Assembly (NCBI GenBank): GCA_026545765.1
Contig: CM048841.1
Location: 4,163,712-4,227,711 of the forward strand
Direction: 5' to 3'
From: Plantago major
Lineage: Eukaryota; Streptophyta; Magnoliopsida; Lamiales; Plantaginaceae
DNA length: 64,000 bases
In this document: positions 43,891-55,654 of the stretch, piece by piece
Numbering within the stretch: position 1 is the stretch's first letter
How the letters are laid out: each line of letters starts with the position of its first letter
The notes under the pieces: model-generated
The model's database searches: none
Seen by the model: the letters and a program-made list of their open reading frames with translations, nothing else
What the model was told of the DNA's origin: nothing
Program-made: the position numbers and the translations under genes

Positions 43891-46800
43891 ATGCATGATC
43901 AAGGGAATTACAAGAAGCAGGATGTCCAAGGTACACATCTGCCCCCACCTCCATTCCACAAAAACCCTGCAGCTTCCTCTGTTCTTCTACCACCTCCCCC
44001 GTTCCACCATGGTCCTCTCCCTCCTCAAAGACCTGGTATCCAACAAGGAAATGGCTCCTATCAACTCCCTCCAGGGGGCAGTTTTGCTTATTCACATGCC
44101 CCACCTCCAGGTGCTCTTCAACATGGCTCACCAGCACTGAGTGGAATGATTTCTGGCAGCTCTTACTTCACTGCCCCTCTACCTCCACAAGTACGTGGAA
44201 ACAATCAAATCTCGCATTCCTACCCGACGTCTGGGGCACCCTGGAGTCAAAATGTATCTCAATTCCCCCCAAAAGCACCTCATCCAGCTGCAGGGACATA
44301 TCCACTGCCTGCTTCTCAAGGAAACATTACAGAGAAGGGTTCATCCCATCAAAACCCATCTCAAAATCCTGTGCCACCTATGTTTCCTCCTTATTCTTCC
44401 AGTTTACCGATGAGTGATCCTTATAGTTCGTCCATTCTAGCTCATCCTCGGCCCAATTTTCCACCTTTGGGCCCACCTCCACCTCCACCTCCACTTCCCA
44501 CACATTCTCCTCCTGGAGTTCCACCCCTTCCAACATCTTCTCCACCATCATATAACCTCCCAAATAATGATGGGGGTCACAGTTCAATGGAGGACTCGGC
44601 ATATGGAGATAATTTGGTGTTGGACTCCCCAGCCCCAACCACTTTTGCAGGGGGTAGTTCTGTACTCGATAGGAATGAGATGGAAGTGAAAGCAGAAGAT
44701 TCCGTTGCGGCTCACTCACCTGATGATTCTGATATGGATATGGAAGGTTAGGCTGATAGTTTGTGCGAATTTGGTACTCTGAATCTTTGAATTTGTTCTG
44801 ACACTTGCCAACATTAGCGAATTTGATCTTAAATGCCTTATTTAGTTGAGAAATTACTTAATGAGTAAGAAACTAAGTTCAGGAGTTGCTACAGATTGTT
44901 ATTTACTCCATTTATGCCATTATTTTTGTATGGTCTCCAATTCCACCTAGTGATCTTGGTTCAGAGTCAGAACCATAAAATTCCTGAATGCTGAAGGCAG
45001 TTCTCATTTCTATGGTTATGCTGAATTTCAACTGTAACCTTGTGACACACTTTTTTGGCAGAATAAGCTAGTATGTGGTAAAAAGGTTTTCTCCATTATC
45101 CTGTAATTTTGAAAACTGGGGACTTGGAAAATTCATTAATAAGATAAAAGTTTGGAACCTTTGATATACTTGGTTGCTTTGTTTTTTCTTTTCTTTTTCT
45201 TTTCACAGTAGTGTTTCATTTTCATTTCTAGAAGAAATAATGCACTCTAATGTCGCAATTAAACTGTGAAAGAAATATCTTAAGAATACATTTCCAGATT
45301 TCCTCTTCATATTTAATTTCTGGAAGCTTAAGCTTTAGACTGTGTTCTGAGAGCTATTCTACTATACATGCATTGCTATCCCGATTTTTTTTAACATCAG
45401 ATGTGATACATGTCAATGACAGCTTTTTTTTTTTTTTTTTTTTTGATGTATCAATGAAAGCTTTTTGAACACCATATGACGGATGTGTGTTATATATTCA
45501 AAATCTTTATTGTTGTATGATGCTGCCAGATGATATCACCCAGTCTGATGAAGAGAAGCAGAAAAACTTGTCCATTAAATTGCATGATGAATGCATCTCT
45601 ATGTCTAAAGAACTTGACAAGAACGAGCACTTACGGGATTTTCAACACTTTGAAGGAAATAAGGTTCCTAATTGTTCTGAAGATGGTGAATTTATTTCTG
45701 CTGGATCTTCAGTTTCTAAGGACCAAATATTAGGTAAAAAAATGATTTTTCTGTTTAATTTCAGACTAGGAAGCACCAATACAGATACAAATGTGATTGC
45801 GATACGAGTATGGAAAATGGCAGAACTCGAAATATTAATAAAAAATACGTTAAGAATACGTTTTGTTCATACATATTTTATTTATTTTAATATATAAAAT
45901 AAGTACCAAAACCCAAAACTAGATAGGCACTCGGCAATGGAAAATTAGTAAATAATACGTGTGAGTTTGCTAAATCAATAAACAACGTATGAGTTTGCTA
46001 AATCGATTGGCTTTTATCCTAATTTAGTTACCCTTAACCGACTAGAAAGAGGAAAAAAGGAAAAAATAAATACGTATTCTGGGCGTATTCATAAGTATGT
46101 GTATGCCATACTTATTCCATAGGCACACGGTAATGGCCAAATGTACACGTGCTTCATATCTTTCAGAGTGTTATAGATGGACTTTTTATTGCTGTACCTT
46201 CCTGAAAACTGTTTATAGGTTAACGGTAAGATGTACCCCATGTTTTTTTGGGGAAAATGAGAAAGGAATGATAATTGATATTCCCTTGTTCAGCCCTTCT
46301 ATTCTAAAACATCTCGTGACTGTTTTGTAAGTTTCATACTGAACTGGCAAAGGATTAATTTCCTTTTTACTCTCTTTAGCTTAACCAGTCATGTTATCGG
46401 TTTATTTACTTATTTTTGTTTCTGTGAGATGAGTTTCTTCTTACTCTCCAGACTCAAGCTTATTAAGTTCTGAAATTCAGTCATTTTTACATTTTGTCTG
46501 CAGGCGCTGAAATTCGATCAGGTTATGATACTTCTGTGGACGGGAAGTTATGTTCTGAAGCTGACAAATTGACAGTTGATGTAGAAACTGAAAACCTGAT
46601 TGTTATCATTAAGGAATCTCCTCACCGGGATGCAAAGTTTAGCCAACCCACTGTGGCAGTAGCTCCTGCAGAAAGTGGATCAGTGGAACCTTCTAGTGAG
46701 CTCAAGGAAAGTGCGGATGCTTTTAAACTGTTGGAGGGCTATGCTACTGACAGTAGTACAGACAGTGGAGAACATCTTCTCGGAGATGTTACTCCTCCAA

Positions 46801-49800
46801 CTTCTAAAGTTGAATCTACATATAGTGATGTTAGAGATGAGGGTAATTTTGGGTCAGAGTCCAGACTTGAGAGCGCCTCAGAGCCCGATAAACTTGTTCT
46901 TACCCGAGCTGTGATTAAATCACCAAGAAATTTGATGAGGGCTGATAATTCGTCTTCTGCAGCTGGAAAAGTAGAGAAGCTTGCTGATAATAGCCACAAA
47001 AGTAAAAAATCTGCTCCTATTGAGTGTGGTAAGAGTAATTCTGCTAGATTGGATGTAGATGAATTTGGAAGATTGGTCAGAAAAGGTGTGAGTGATAGTG
47101 ATACTAGTGATTCTCCACGTCATACTCGGAAACGTGAAAGAAGAGGTCGATGGCGGAGTCGAAGTCGAAGCACTAGTGTTTCTCCTTCTGATAGAAGGAG
47201 GAGTCCAAGGAGGAGGAGGGAGAGGCGTGGCCGATCTCGCAGGTCTGATTTGTTTCCATTATGTTATTTTATTTTAATTTGTAATTGCATATTTGTTTGG
47301 ATGCTGAGAATCTACAAATTTATCAACTCTTTTCAGTTTTTCTCCAAGGAGGCGCAGAAGTAGGACTAGATCTCCTGTTTTGAGGCGCAGAAGTAGGACT
47401 AGATCTCCTGTTTTGAGGCGCCGAAGTAGGACTAGGTCTCCTGTTTTGAGGCATAGAAGTAGGACTAGATCTCCTGTTTTAAGGCGTGGTAGTGACATGG
47501 TTGGAGATAAAAATAGACGGGATAAGGGCCAATTTGTAGGATGCTTTGACTTTCTTAAAGGAAAGTGCTATCGTGGAGCTACCTGCCGTTTTTCACACAA
47601 TGAACCCTACAAGAGCGATAAGGTGAGATATAACAGTGGGAAACATCAGAATGAAGACACACCATCTACTTGTTCAAACCCTGATTTTCATGTGGAGAAA
47701 AAGTCACGTACTTTGAAAAGTTTAGTTCATGAGAACTTATCAATGAAGGATGAAGGGACAGAACTTCCGAAGGATATGCCTAGTCCGAAAGAAATAAAGG
47801 TTCCAGAGGAAGTGCCAGCTGATTCCACAGTGCAGTCTCATGATAAGTTGACCACTGGGGAAACTGCTTCTCTTTATACTGAGAATGTTACACCAAGACA
47901 CCTTTCAGGTTATTTGTCCCACTACATGACTGCGGGAAATGAAAGTTCTTACATTCAAACCTATCCTGCACACTATCCTGATAAGGTTCCGCAAGTTAAT
48001 CCAGAGCTTGAAAAAGTTGACAAGGGAACAGAGTCCTCAACCCAGGTTTCATCAGCCACACTAACCCATCTTCCCACCCTTAAACCTGACAGGGAACAGA
48101 CTCCTATAGGCCAAACAAGTTCTGTTGGAAGTCGTATGAAGAAATCCTACACCACTGAAGTGGTCCCGTCTCAGTTAAACCTCCCTTGGACTTCAGCCCC
48201 CCAAGATATGAATGTCTCGGTTGCTCAACCAATTTTCCCAGATTACAGCTCCACTGCACCTTTTGCACCTATCCATCAGAAACCAGAAAGCTACCAGCCT
48301 TATCAAGCACCAATGTCTTACCAAACTCCTCATTTTGCTTTACCATCTAACCCGTTATCCAGCCAAGTTCTGCTTCCACCACCCCCACCACGTCCACCTT
48401 CAACCATTAATGTGTCAACTGCGGAACATAGCATTCCATCACTAAATATGCACCACTCTTCATCTTCTCATACACACCTGAGACTCTATCCAACTGAATA
48501 CTCTAGTCAACCTGAGAATGGTCAGTATCAGTCATACCCTTCTGCACCAGGACGTGGTCAAATTCCACGCGTTGTAGATGATTTTACGTCAAGGAGTTTT
48601 CATACGAGCAATGTAACTACTCAGCAGGGTATCCGACAAACTGTTGGAGAAGATCACTTTGGACACCGAATGCAAGGCAGCATACACTCACTTGCAGTTG
48701 CTCAGCCTCAATCTAATTCTCTGTATGGTTCTATTGGGGTTAATGTACCTTCAAATACTAATGCTTCTCAGAGTATACCTTACTTCCAACCTGCTTCCTA
48801 TGGACTTCAGTATTCTGCTGTGAGTGGTACTTCAATACTAGGTGAGCCTGGTAATTTGAGTTCTTCTGTATCTAGAGTTGCTGGGAATTTTCGTGAAATG
48901 GGTCCACAAGCTCGCCTGCATGATGTTGTAGAGTCCAGAATTTCAAACCATTTCAATCCTTATGCATCTACTATTGATCAGCCAATATCGCTTCAAGAAA
49001 ATGCCAAACAATTCACCCCCATGTATGGTACCTCAGTTGGGTTGAGTTCAGTCTCTGTAGATGCTAACAAGATTGAAATTGTCGCATCTAAACATTTGGT
49101 CCCTTCCTCGAGTTCTGTAATAGCAGCTGAAGCTCTTACTACTAGACCTGGCAACAATCAGTATGATCCACTCTGTGATAGTATTGAGCAGCCTTCAAAC
49201 TCACTAACTGGAGCTAGTCTTCCAAACAATGAAATAATTGGTGATTCTGATAATTTTCAGAGATCAAGTGGCTCTAGTAAGGTGTTGAATAATAAAAATG
49301 TCAAGAAGGAAGGAGGTGTAGGCATATCAGCTGATGACTCTCTAGATTTTGAAGAATATGGAGAGACAGCTGATAATATAGAGGTGGGTGATGTTGTGAA
49401 TGGAAGCCCTAGCACTCCAAATAATGCAATGGAGATTCATGCAGGAGAAATCGAGATTGATCAGGTTAAGGCTTCTTCGAAGAAGAAAGGCAAAGATTCT
49501 AGATCGACAAATCTTTTTAAAACATCTATAGCTTCTTTTGTAAAAGAGGTTTTGAAGCCATCATGGCGTCAAGGTAATATGAGCAAGGAGGCTTTTAAGA
49601 CCATCGTAAAGAAAACTGTTGATAAGGTCTCTGGAGCTATGAAAAGTCACAAAATACCAAGATCCCAGGCGAAAATAAACCTATATATTGATTCTTCACG
49701 TGGAAAGTTAACAAAGCTTGTTATGGTAAGCCATTTGATTAAGATTTAATTTTATGATTGTCACCTGCGTTTTGTGTTTGAAGTTTTCATAGCATATGCT

Positions 49801-50129
49801 CATCTTAGTAAGTAATCTATGCCACTGCCGGATAATTTTTACCCTGTATGTCATCATCTAAAGGAGCCTGCTCCATGGACTAGTATCTTGTTTCATATGA
49901 TGGTATTCTTAAATCACGGATAAAATAATTATATGATGGCTGCTCTCCTAGAGTACTCATATAATGGCATTGAGCATACATTTTTATTTTGAGTTTCAAA
50001 ACTGGAATTTTGAGTGATCTGTGACTTCATGAAAAATATCTTTGCATGAACTATCGATGAGTCTTTCTCAATTGCTCTTTTGTTCTCTTTCTGTGCCAGG
50101 GGTACGTCGACAAATATGTCAAGATGTAA
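43891..50129 (+). CDS. Large proline/SR-rich CCCH zinc-finger protein (C3H38/C3H55-like)
   Basis: Exons from ATG 43891: 43891-44746, 45530-45733, 46504-47242, 47337-49725, 50100-50129; all phases fit, 4218 nt, about 1405 aa. The N-terminal 285 residues are Pro-rich (PPPPPF blocks), then acidic sequence, an RS-rich tract ending in four copies of RRRSRTRSPVL (about 605-648), and one CCCH finger, C669-x7-C677-x5-C683-x3-H687. A long Ser/Gln/Tyr-rich disordered region and a conserved C-terminal block (FVKEVLKPSWRQG, SKEAFKTIVKKTVDKV, KLTKLVMGYVDKY) follow. RS repeats plus a CCCH finger point to nuclear RNA binding or splicing; that role is inferred. The last exon is only 30 nt. The start may lie further upstream. 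Confidence 0.88.
47350..47490 (+). repeat. 33-bp coding minisatellite, four copies
   Basis: Four tandem copies of a 33-bp unit (AGGCGCAGAAGTAGGACTAG plus 13 bp) encode RRRSRTRSPVL, RRRSRTRSPVL, RRRSRTRSPVL and RHRSRTRSPVL. Copies differ by very few bases, mostly silent or single-residue changes, so recent slippage or unequal crossing-over has lengthened the RS domain. Confidence 0.95.
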
Positions 50130-51590
50130 AATCTGAATTGTGAAAACTATCTGCCGTTGAAGGGTCGGAAGCTGTTGGACTCTGTTGCATATATTACCCT
50201 CTAATTCTGAGGTGAAAATGAAAATCCAGTGTAGCAGATCCTGACCGAGAAATCAATGTCTATGAATTCTAATAAGTTGAGCTCCTGGCCACAATGTTGA
50301 AGAAATCAATGCACTTGTACAGACAATCTTTGGCAACTAGTGACATTAGTGTTAAATATTAGTCAAAGGTGACAGAAGGAGACTTGAAACTTGTATGTAG
50401 TGCATTCTCTCCTTTTCCGCTGTTGAAATATAAAATCTATTGTTTTCATAATATGATCTGCTATGTTAGAAGTGTACTTGTTTCTTTGCATGTCGTATAT
50501 GCAAGAAATCTTTTTTTCCCACATGTACTTTCGGTGTTGCCAGTCTGAGTCCGGCAGTCCGCATTCTCTGTGTATATGTTAAACTGACTAGTTAAATCTG
50601 TTGGTTTTGAAATGCTAGGCTTTAGGTGGAACTAGGGATGAGGTTTGAGGAAAATGTTGATGCTGCGTTGTGGATTTACTCTTAGCAAGGCAAAACAATG
50701 CAGATATGATGAAAGGTATTCCTCTTAGTATATCTAGCGCGATACTTGTTAGTGTCTAGTACTACCATGATCGGATGATACTGATCATACTTTTTTGCTT
50801 CATGTTTGTATAATTGAAGAATGGCTTGCAGATATATACACTTGTTGGTAAATGGTGCCCTATTACATGTATCTCTCAGCCGCCTCAAGAGTTTCGTTCT
50901 CGAGTTGGGGCTACTTCCCATGGTGATGTGCTGCTGTGCCTGTGAGAATTGTTGAGTCAGTAGAGAAAAAGCTAGTATGTTCAGTTTGCCAAGAGTGACT
51001 TAATTAGTTATGACCTATTCAAATTATCTGTTGCTAAGCTTGATATGTAAAACAGGAGTCTATTCTGGTTGGTGAATGAATGAATGTCTTTCAGCGATGG
51101 AAAGGGAAATAAAATGGTACTAGTATAAATTAGAAGTAGTTTGCTCATTGTCAAATATTTCTTCTTCTTCTTCTCTTTATCTGAACATTCATTTCCTCCA
51201 GCTAAGTGTGTGTAGGATCTCAGTTTCCATGGTTACCGCTTTTCATTATTTGTTAGGTGACCTCCATTTTTAATAATAAAGTTATGTGAAACATAGTTAT
51301 GAGTGGGTTAACAAGCCTTAACCACCAACTCATTTTATTAGGTTTTGTTTGATTGCAAATTTTCATTAAAATTATTTGTTTGTTTGATTTTGCTTAAAGG
51401 CCAACAAACGTTATTTTAAGTAAAATCATGAGTCATTTAATATAGGTTGGTATTTTAAGCATCAAAAGTAGTTAGACGGATGTTCACAACATTAATAACA
51501 TCGATAATTTTTTTAATAATAATAGATCCGTAGATACCGTCTTCGGCATCTTTACAAATAACGTCAATTCGGATGAAAAACATACTCCAT
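50130..51590. other. 3' region of the CCCH gene and intergenic sequence
   Basis: The 3' UTR probably extends some 200-300 bases past the stop. A minus ORF at 50682-50921 shows no motif and is not called. I see nothing else. Confidence 0.45.
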
Positions 51591-51599
51591 TTATTTAAA

Positions 51600-51910
51600 T
51601 AACACTCCATTTCGAAAAAATTACTGTTTGGGAGTGGATTGTAAAACTGGATTTTAGCAGGGTTTCAAAAAAATAGAGTTTGTGAATAGTAACTGAATTT
51701 TAGCATACTTTTGAAATTTAGTGTTTGGTAGTGGATTGTGATTATTATAGGGTTAATAAGATGGTTGGAATAGGTTGTGTAAGAATGTGTAATAATGAAA
51801 TGATGTGTGTTGGGATTAAATAAAGTGATAATTGATAAATAATGTTTTTAGGTAGTTAAATTATTTGAATTGATTGTTTTTTGGGACTTTGTTGAAGTTT
51901 GTAGGTTTAG
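51600..51910. mobile_element. MITE-like AT/GT-rich element
   Basis: ACTGTTTGGGAGTGGATTGTAAAA near 51625 and GTGTTTGGTAGTGGATTGTGATT near 51720 are related direct copies, and the far side has AATTGATTGTTTTTTGGGAC. This resembles a hAT-type MITE with an internal duplication. Ends are not resolved. Confidence 0.4.
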
Positions 51911-52309
51911 TTGAAATATGAAGTTTATTTAATTTAATTTTTATTTTTTGATGTTATAATATAATATGTGACGGACACTTTAAAGGAAATATATGAAACA
52001 TATAATAAATATTGAGTATATTTTGTCAAGTTTCCAATCTCAAAAAATGAAAACCGTATGTGTAGTAAAAAGATTTTGAAGCAAAGTGATATATAACATT
52101 TTGATTGATATAAATTTAAAAACGTTTATCACTTGTTAACAAAATATACACATTCGTGCCATCGGGCACCGGCCCCAACATACAAGGTTTTTTAGAATTA
52201 AACTTTAAAATTAAATACTCCCATCATCCCGCATTAGTGTTAGTTTATCAAGTCAAGTCTCTCTTCCTCGAGCATGGCTTAACTAATAACAAAATAAGTT
52301 AACTTTTTG

Positions 52310-52560
52310 AGCTCGGCTCATTTGGTTCCACAATAACTTTCATACATTATTTGTAACCGTTCAATTGAACTTCATATATAAATAAAAAGGAAGCTCACAC
52401 ACCCTACAAACAATTTTAAAAAAATAAGTTTACATATAAATGACATAATTGCCATTAAAAGTACAACTTTCACCAACATTTTATGTTTTATTAATTATTT
52501 GAGTTTTTAACATAAGACTACGTCACATTTAAATGTATCAAGTTCTCGAAAACGGAAAGA
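52310..52560. mobile_element. Decayed MITE of the 18437/32505 family
   Basis: ACTTTCATACATTATTTGTAACCGTTCAATTGAACTTCATA, CACACACCCTACAAACAATT and TTACATATAAATGACATAATTG follow the same order as the 18437 element. The right end AAGTTCTCGAAAACGGAAAGAGTA corresponds to its terminal repeat. Confidence 0.65.
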
Positions 52561-52587
52561 GTAACTATTAAGGTTCACATGTCTATA

Positions 52588-52622
52588 TTATTATTATTAT
52601 TATTATTATTAATAATAATAAT
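52588..52622. repeat. (TTA)n / (TAA)n microsatellite
   Basis: ATTATTATT repeated eight or more times, then AATAATAAT, giving a small perfect palindrome. Confidence 0.9.
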
Positions 52623-52639
52623 GCCACGATTCTATAACA

Positions 52640-53880
52640 CCGTTATTTTATTATCTACAAGTCTCATTATATTAAGACTAGTCTCATGATATTTCAACTA
52701 GCAATTCAACAATTTTAACACACTTATATTTAATTTAGACTAAGTTTTGTTGTAGAGATGAAAAGGGAAAAACAATGGTGAAAAGATTTAGAGACAAGAT
52801 TGACAGAGAATTGAGAAATGGGCAGGTGGCTATAGCTAGAAAGAGAATGGATTAGAATGAGAAGAGTTAGAAAACTCTATCAGCATCAATCTGAATTAAA
52901 AAGGTGAACCAAAGACTAAAATGTTAGTAAAAGTCTATTTTAAAAGATTTTACTATTCTAAAACCAATCCCAATGGAATGTTCATGACGGTGCGCCATGG
53001 TACCTCCGTTGGAGGCTCGACGGTGAGATGCAAATCTCGCCGTCCACTGTTTTGGTGGCACCACTTTACTAATTTTTTTTTATTTTTTATGTTTCTTATT
53101 TTATTTTCTTTATAATTAGTAAAATATATAATATAAAAATTATACCGATGTTTTTTCGTCTTTATCTGAATAGAGAATACTCTTGTTATGTTCTGACCAT
53201 TCTGAATTTTACGATTTTTAAACTCTTAATTAAAAAATATATTTATAAATGCAATTTCATTAATTTCAACTTCTAAACACTCTTATAATATGGTAAATAT
53301 GTTTTAAAAAATAAAAAATAAAAAAATACTATTCACGGTCGTCGCGACGACCCATTGGACAGGAATTCTTCAAATGTGATCATCGTTTCAGCCGCCGCTC
53401 ACGGTCGCAACTATTCATGATTATCGCGATGACCTATTAGAAATGGTATGGTATTTCTACCACATCAATCCACTATCGCACAACAACATCAATCACACGC
53501 TTGGGAAGCAAGGACAAAACAGGGAAGCATCAGAGTACCTGCAGGAAATCTTTTACACAACTCAGTATCTATAGATTCTCAACTCATTTCATGTCATAGA
53601 TAAATGTACACTTCAGTAGTAGTTGGTTTATTATTAAATGACGAATTTATGACAAATTTTCAGATCACAGATAAATTAATTATAATGACCTCTTTTAAGT
53701 TGCTTACTCATTTAAAAAAAAAAATTAACAAAATATAAGACACATACGTTACATTTCGAGAGCATTTTCAAATTAGGATGCGTTATCAATCGCTCAAAAT
53801 CATCTCTTAACCTAATTCAGTGAATACAAGCCGCCACCAATCCAGCGTATGGTTCATTTCATCACCAAAACCATCTGTTA
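52640..53880. other. Intergenic with two GC-richer islands
   Basis: 52985-53065 (GGTGCGCCATGGTACC, GGAGGCTCGACGGTGAG) and 53330-53440 (ACGGTCGTCGCGACGACC, later ACGGTCGCAACTATTCATGATTATCGCGATGACC) stand out from AT-rich surroundings. The second contains a diverged direct repeat. They may be parts of one unrecognised non-autonomous element. No gene is seen. Confidence 0.4.
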
Positions 53881-53887
53881 TCCATAA

Positions 53888-54180
53888 AGCAGTGATTGGT
53901 AAGTTTGCAATTGCAATCGCAATCAACCAATTAAATTGTGCATAATTCAGTCCGTTTAAGTCAAATTGCGTTTGTAATAGGTTCATTTTTTTTGCGGCGA
54001 TTGGTAGCAGAAATCATCCTAACGAGATCGCAATTTTTGCAGAATTTCCTGCAAAAATTGAAATGTCACCCCCAGCTGACATTTCATTTTGCAGGAATTC
54101 CTGCATTTCTAATTGCAGCCCGATGATTTGTGCGGGCTGAGAAAATTGTAATTGCATGTTCCCTTCTTTTACCAATCATC
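53888..54180. mobile_element. MITE with TGATTGGTAA ends and a hairpin-rich centre
   Basis: Left GCAGTGATTGGTAAGTTTGCAATTGCAAT, right ATTGTAATTGCATGTT-TTTACCAATCATCG. The centre holds GAAATGTC-acccccagct-GACATTTC and the palindrome GCAGGAATTCCTGC, whose left half also occurs as GCAGAATTTCCTGC. It could fold into one long hairpin. Not coding. Confidence 0.7.
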
Positions 54181-54184
54181 GCAA

Positions 54185-55654
54185 ATTTGTCAGTCAACCT
54201 TTAAATTTTTATACTTTTACCCTTACCAATCAATCACTGTCTAACCATTCATTACCGTCTTACAGTCTACTTGGTGAATTTATAATTGAATCTTCATGTC
54301 GTTTTGTTTTGTATTTTACATTTTCGATCACATACCAGCCGCTGGAGATTATCCTGACCACATCTGGAATAGTCATTACTCATTACATAGATTGTGATAA
54401 AATTAATTTCACTGTTTATTCTCTAGAACTTCTGAATATGCCTTTCTGTTCTGAAACTATGTTCTATTCATTGTTGTACCCAAAACTTACTTTTTGCTCC
54501 TAAAATAACATTATTTCCCATCCTAATTAATTATGCACTATTCCTTCAGTATATGTCGAGATTCCTTTTAATTTCACTATCCAGCGGTGTTTTTTACATT
54601 CGTAAATTTGGGTCCGAGACCTCGAACCCGATACTTTGCTTGGTACAGTAGTTGTAGATATATTGATAATGCTACTACAATTTGAAGTTGACTCTTTCAT
54701 TCATATCTGATCTCTCTCTTCAGTTTTGCTTCTAGTTAATACCACATTGATGAATTTTGGCAACCGGAGAAATTGCTTTTTCTCTGGATTTCTTCCATTT
54801 CGCTTCTGGTTAGTGATTTCTTTTACTGCACAAATCGATAATTTTTTTAACAATATAGGTCCGTATCTTAGCTTTTTTCCTCATTTGATGCATGCCTGTG
54901 AGGTAGTCGGATGTCCAATTGAAGCATAGTTTGATTGATCTGTTTCGTATCTCATTTGTACCTGCTATTTTGTGGATAGTGTGAGAGAAAGGTAATTTGT
55001 GAAACTATGGAAGATATTGTTTATTTATTCTTGTGCAGTTGAAGATGAATTTAATGCTTATTCTAGGTTTAGGGTTTTCAGTAAATGTGGAAAGTAGAGA
55101 ATAAGAGTGTACTATGGTGAAATTTACATCAATTGCATGCTCTCTAATCAATTTTACAGTGGTAAATTGAAATTTGCCTGCTGGATTAATGATGTGTTGC
55201 TCCATTGGCTCGTTTTGTTATACGGTACTGCGCTTCTTTGTCCGTGATTGGTATTTGTGTATTTTTGCTGGATTTTGTTCATTAACTTCTTCAAAATTCA
55301 TTTTTGGAAGTGTTATGCTGCTATGTTTGGAAGAAATTCTAGGCAGTAGTCAGGTCTATTCTTAAATTGTGCCTGAATTCTCTTCAGGGGCAGAAGCTGC
55401 AGGACCAGTAAAGTGCATTGATAGTTGTTGATATAGAGGAGAACTTGCTACAGTAAGTTTACGTCTTGAAACAGATTTTAGTGAGCTGCCTATAGGGAAA
55501 TACTTAGGGAGGTTATAAAGGTCGACCGTTGGGTTATTTAGTTAAATTTGGAGGAGGGAGGTTTATGTTCCTGTTTGTACCCTGCTCTGTATGGTAGAAT
55601 AAGTGCTTTTGATCAGCAGTTCGTGTTGTGATATACGTATTGCTGTTCAAAAGT
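54185..55654 (+). promoter_or_regulatory. Promoter/leader region of the FCP1-like gene with UTR introns
   Basis: There is no coding sequence. A leader exon at about 55388-55448 is bounded by CTTCAG and GTAAGT. A second acceptor CAG at 55619 precedes the exon with the start codon. Several stops precede ATG 55655. The transcription start was not located. Confidence 0.45.

Noticed and set aside
43778..44719. ORFs antisense to the CCCH gene
   Set aside because: Shadows of the proline-rich exon; no start context or domain.
50682..50921. 79-codon minus ORF downstream of the CCCH gene
   Set aside because: No recognisable motif, no promoter or splice context; probably chance.
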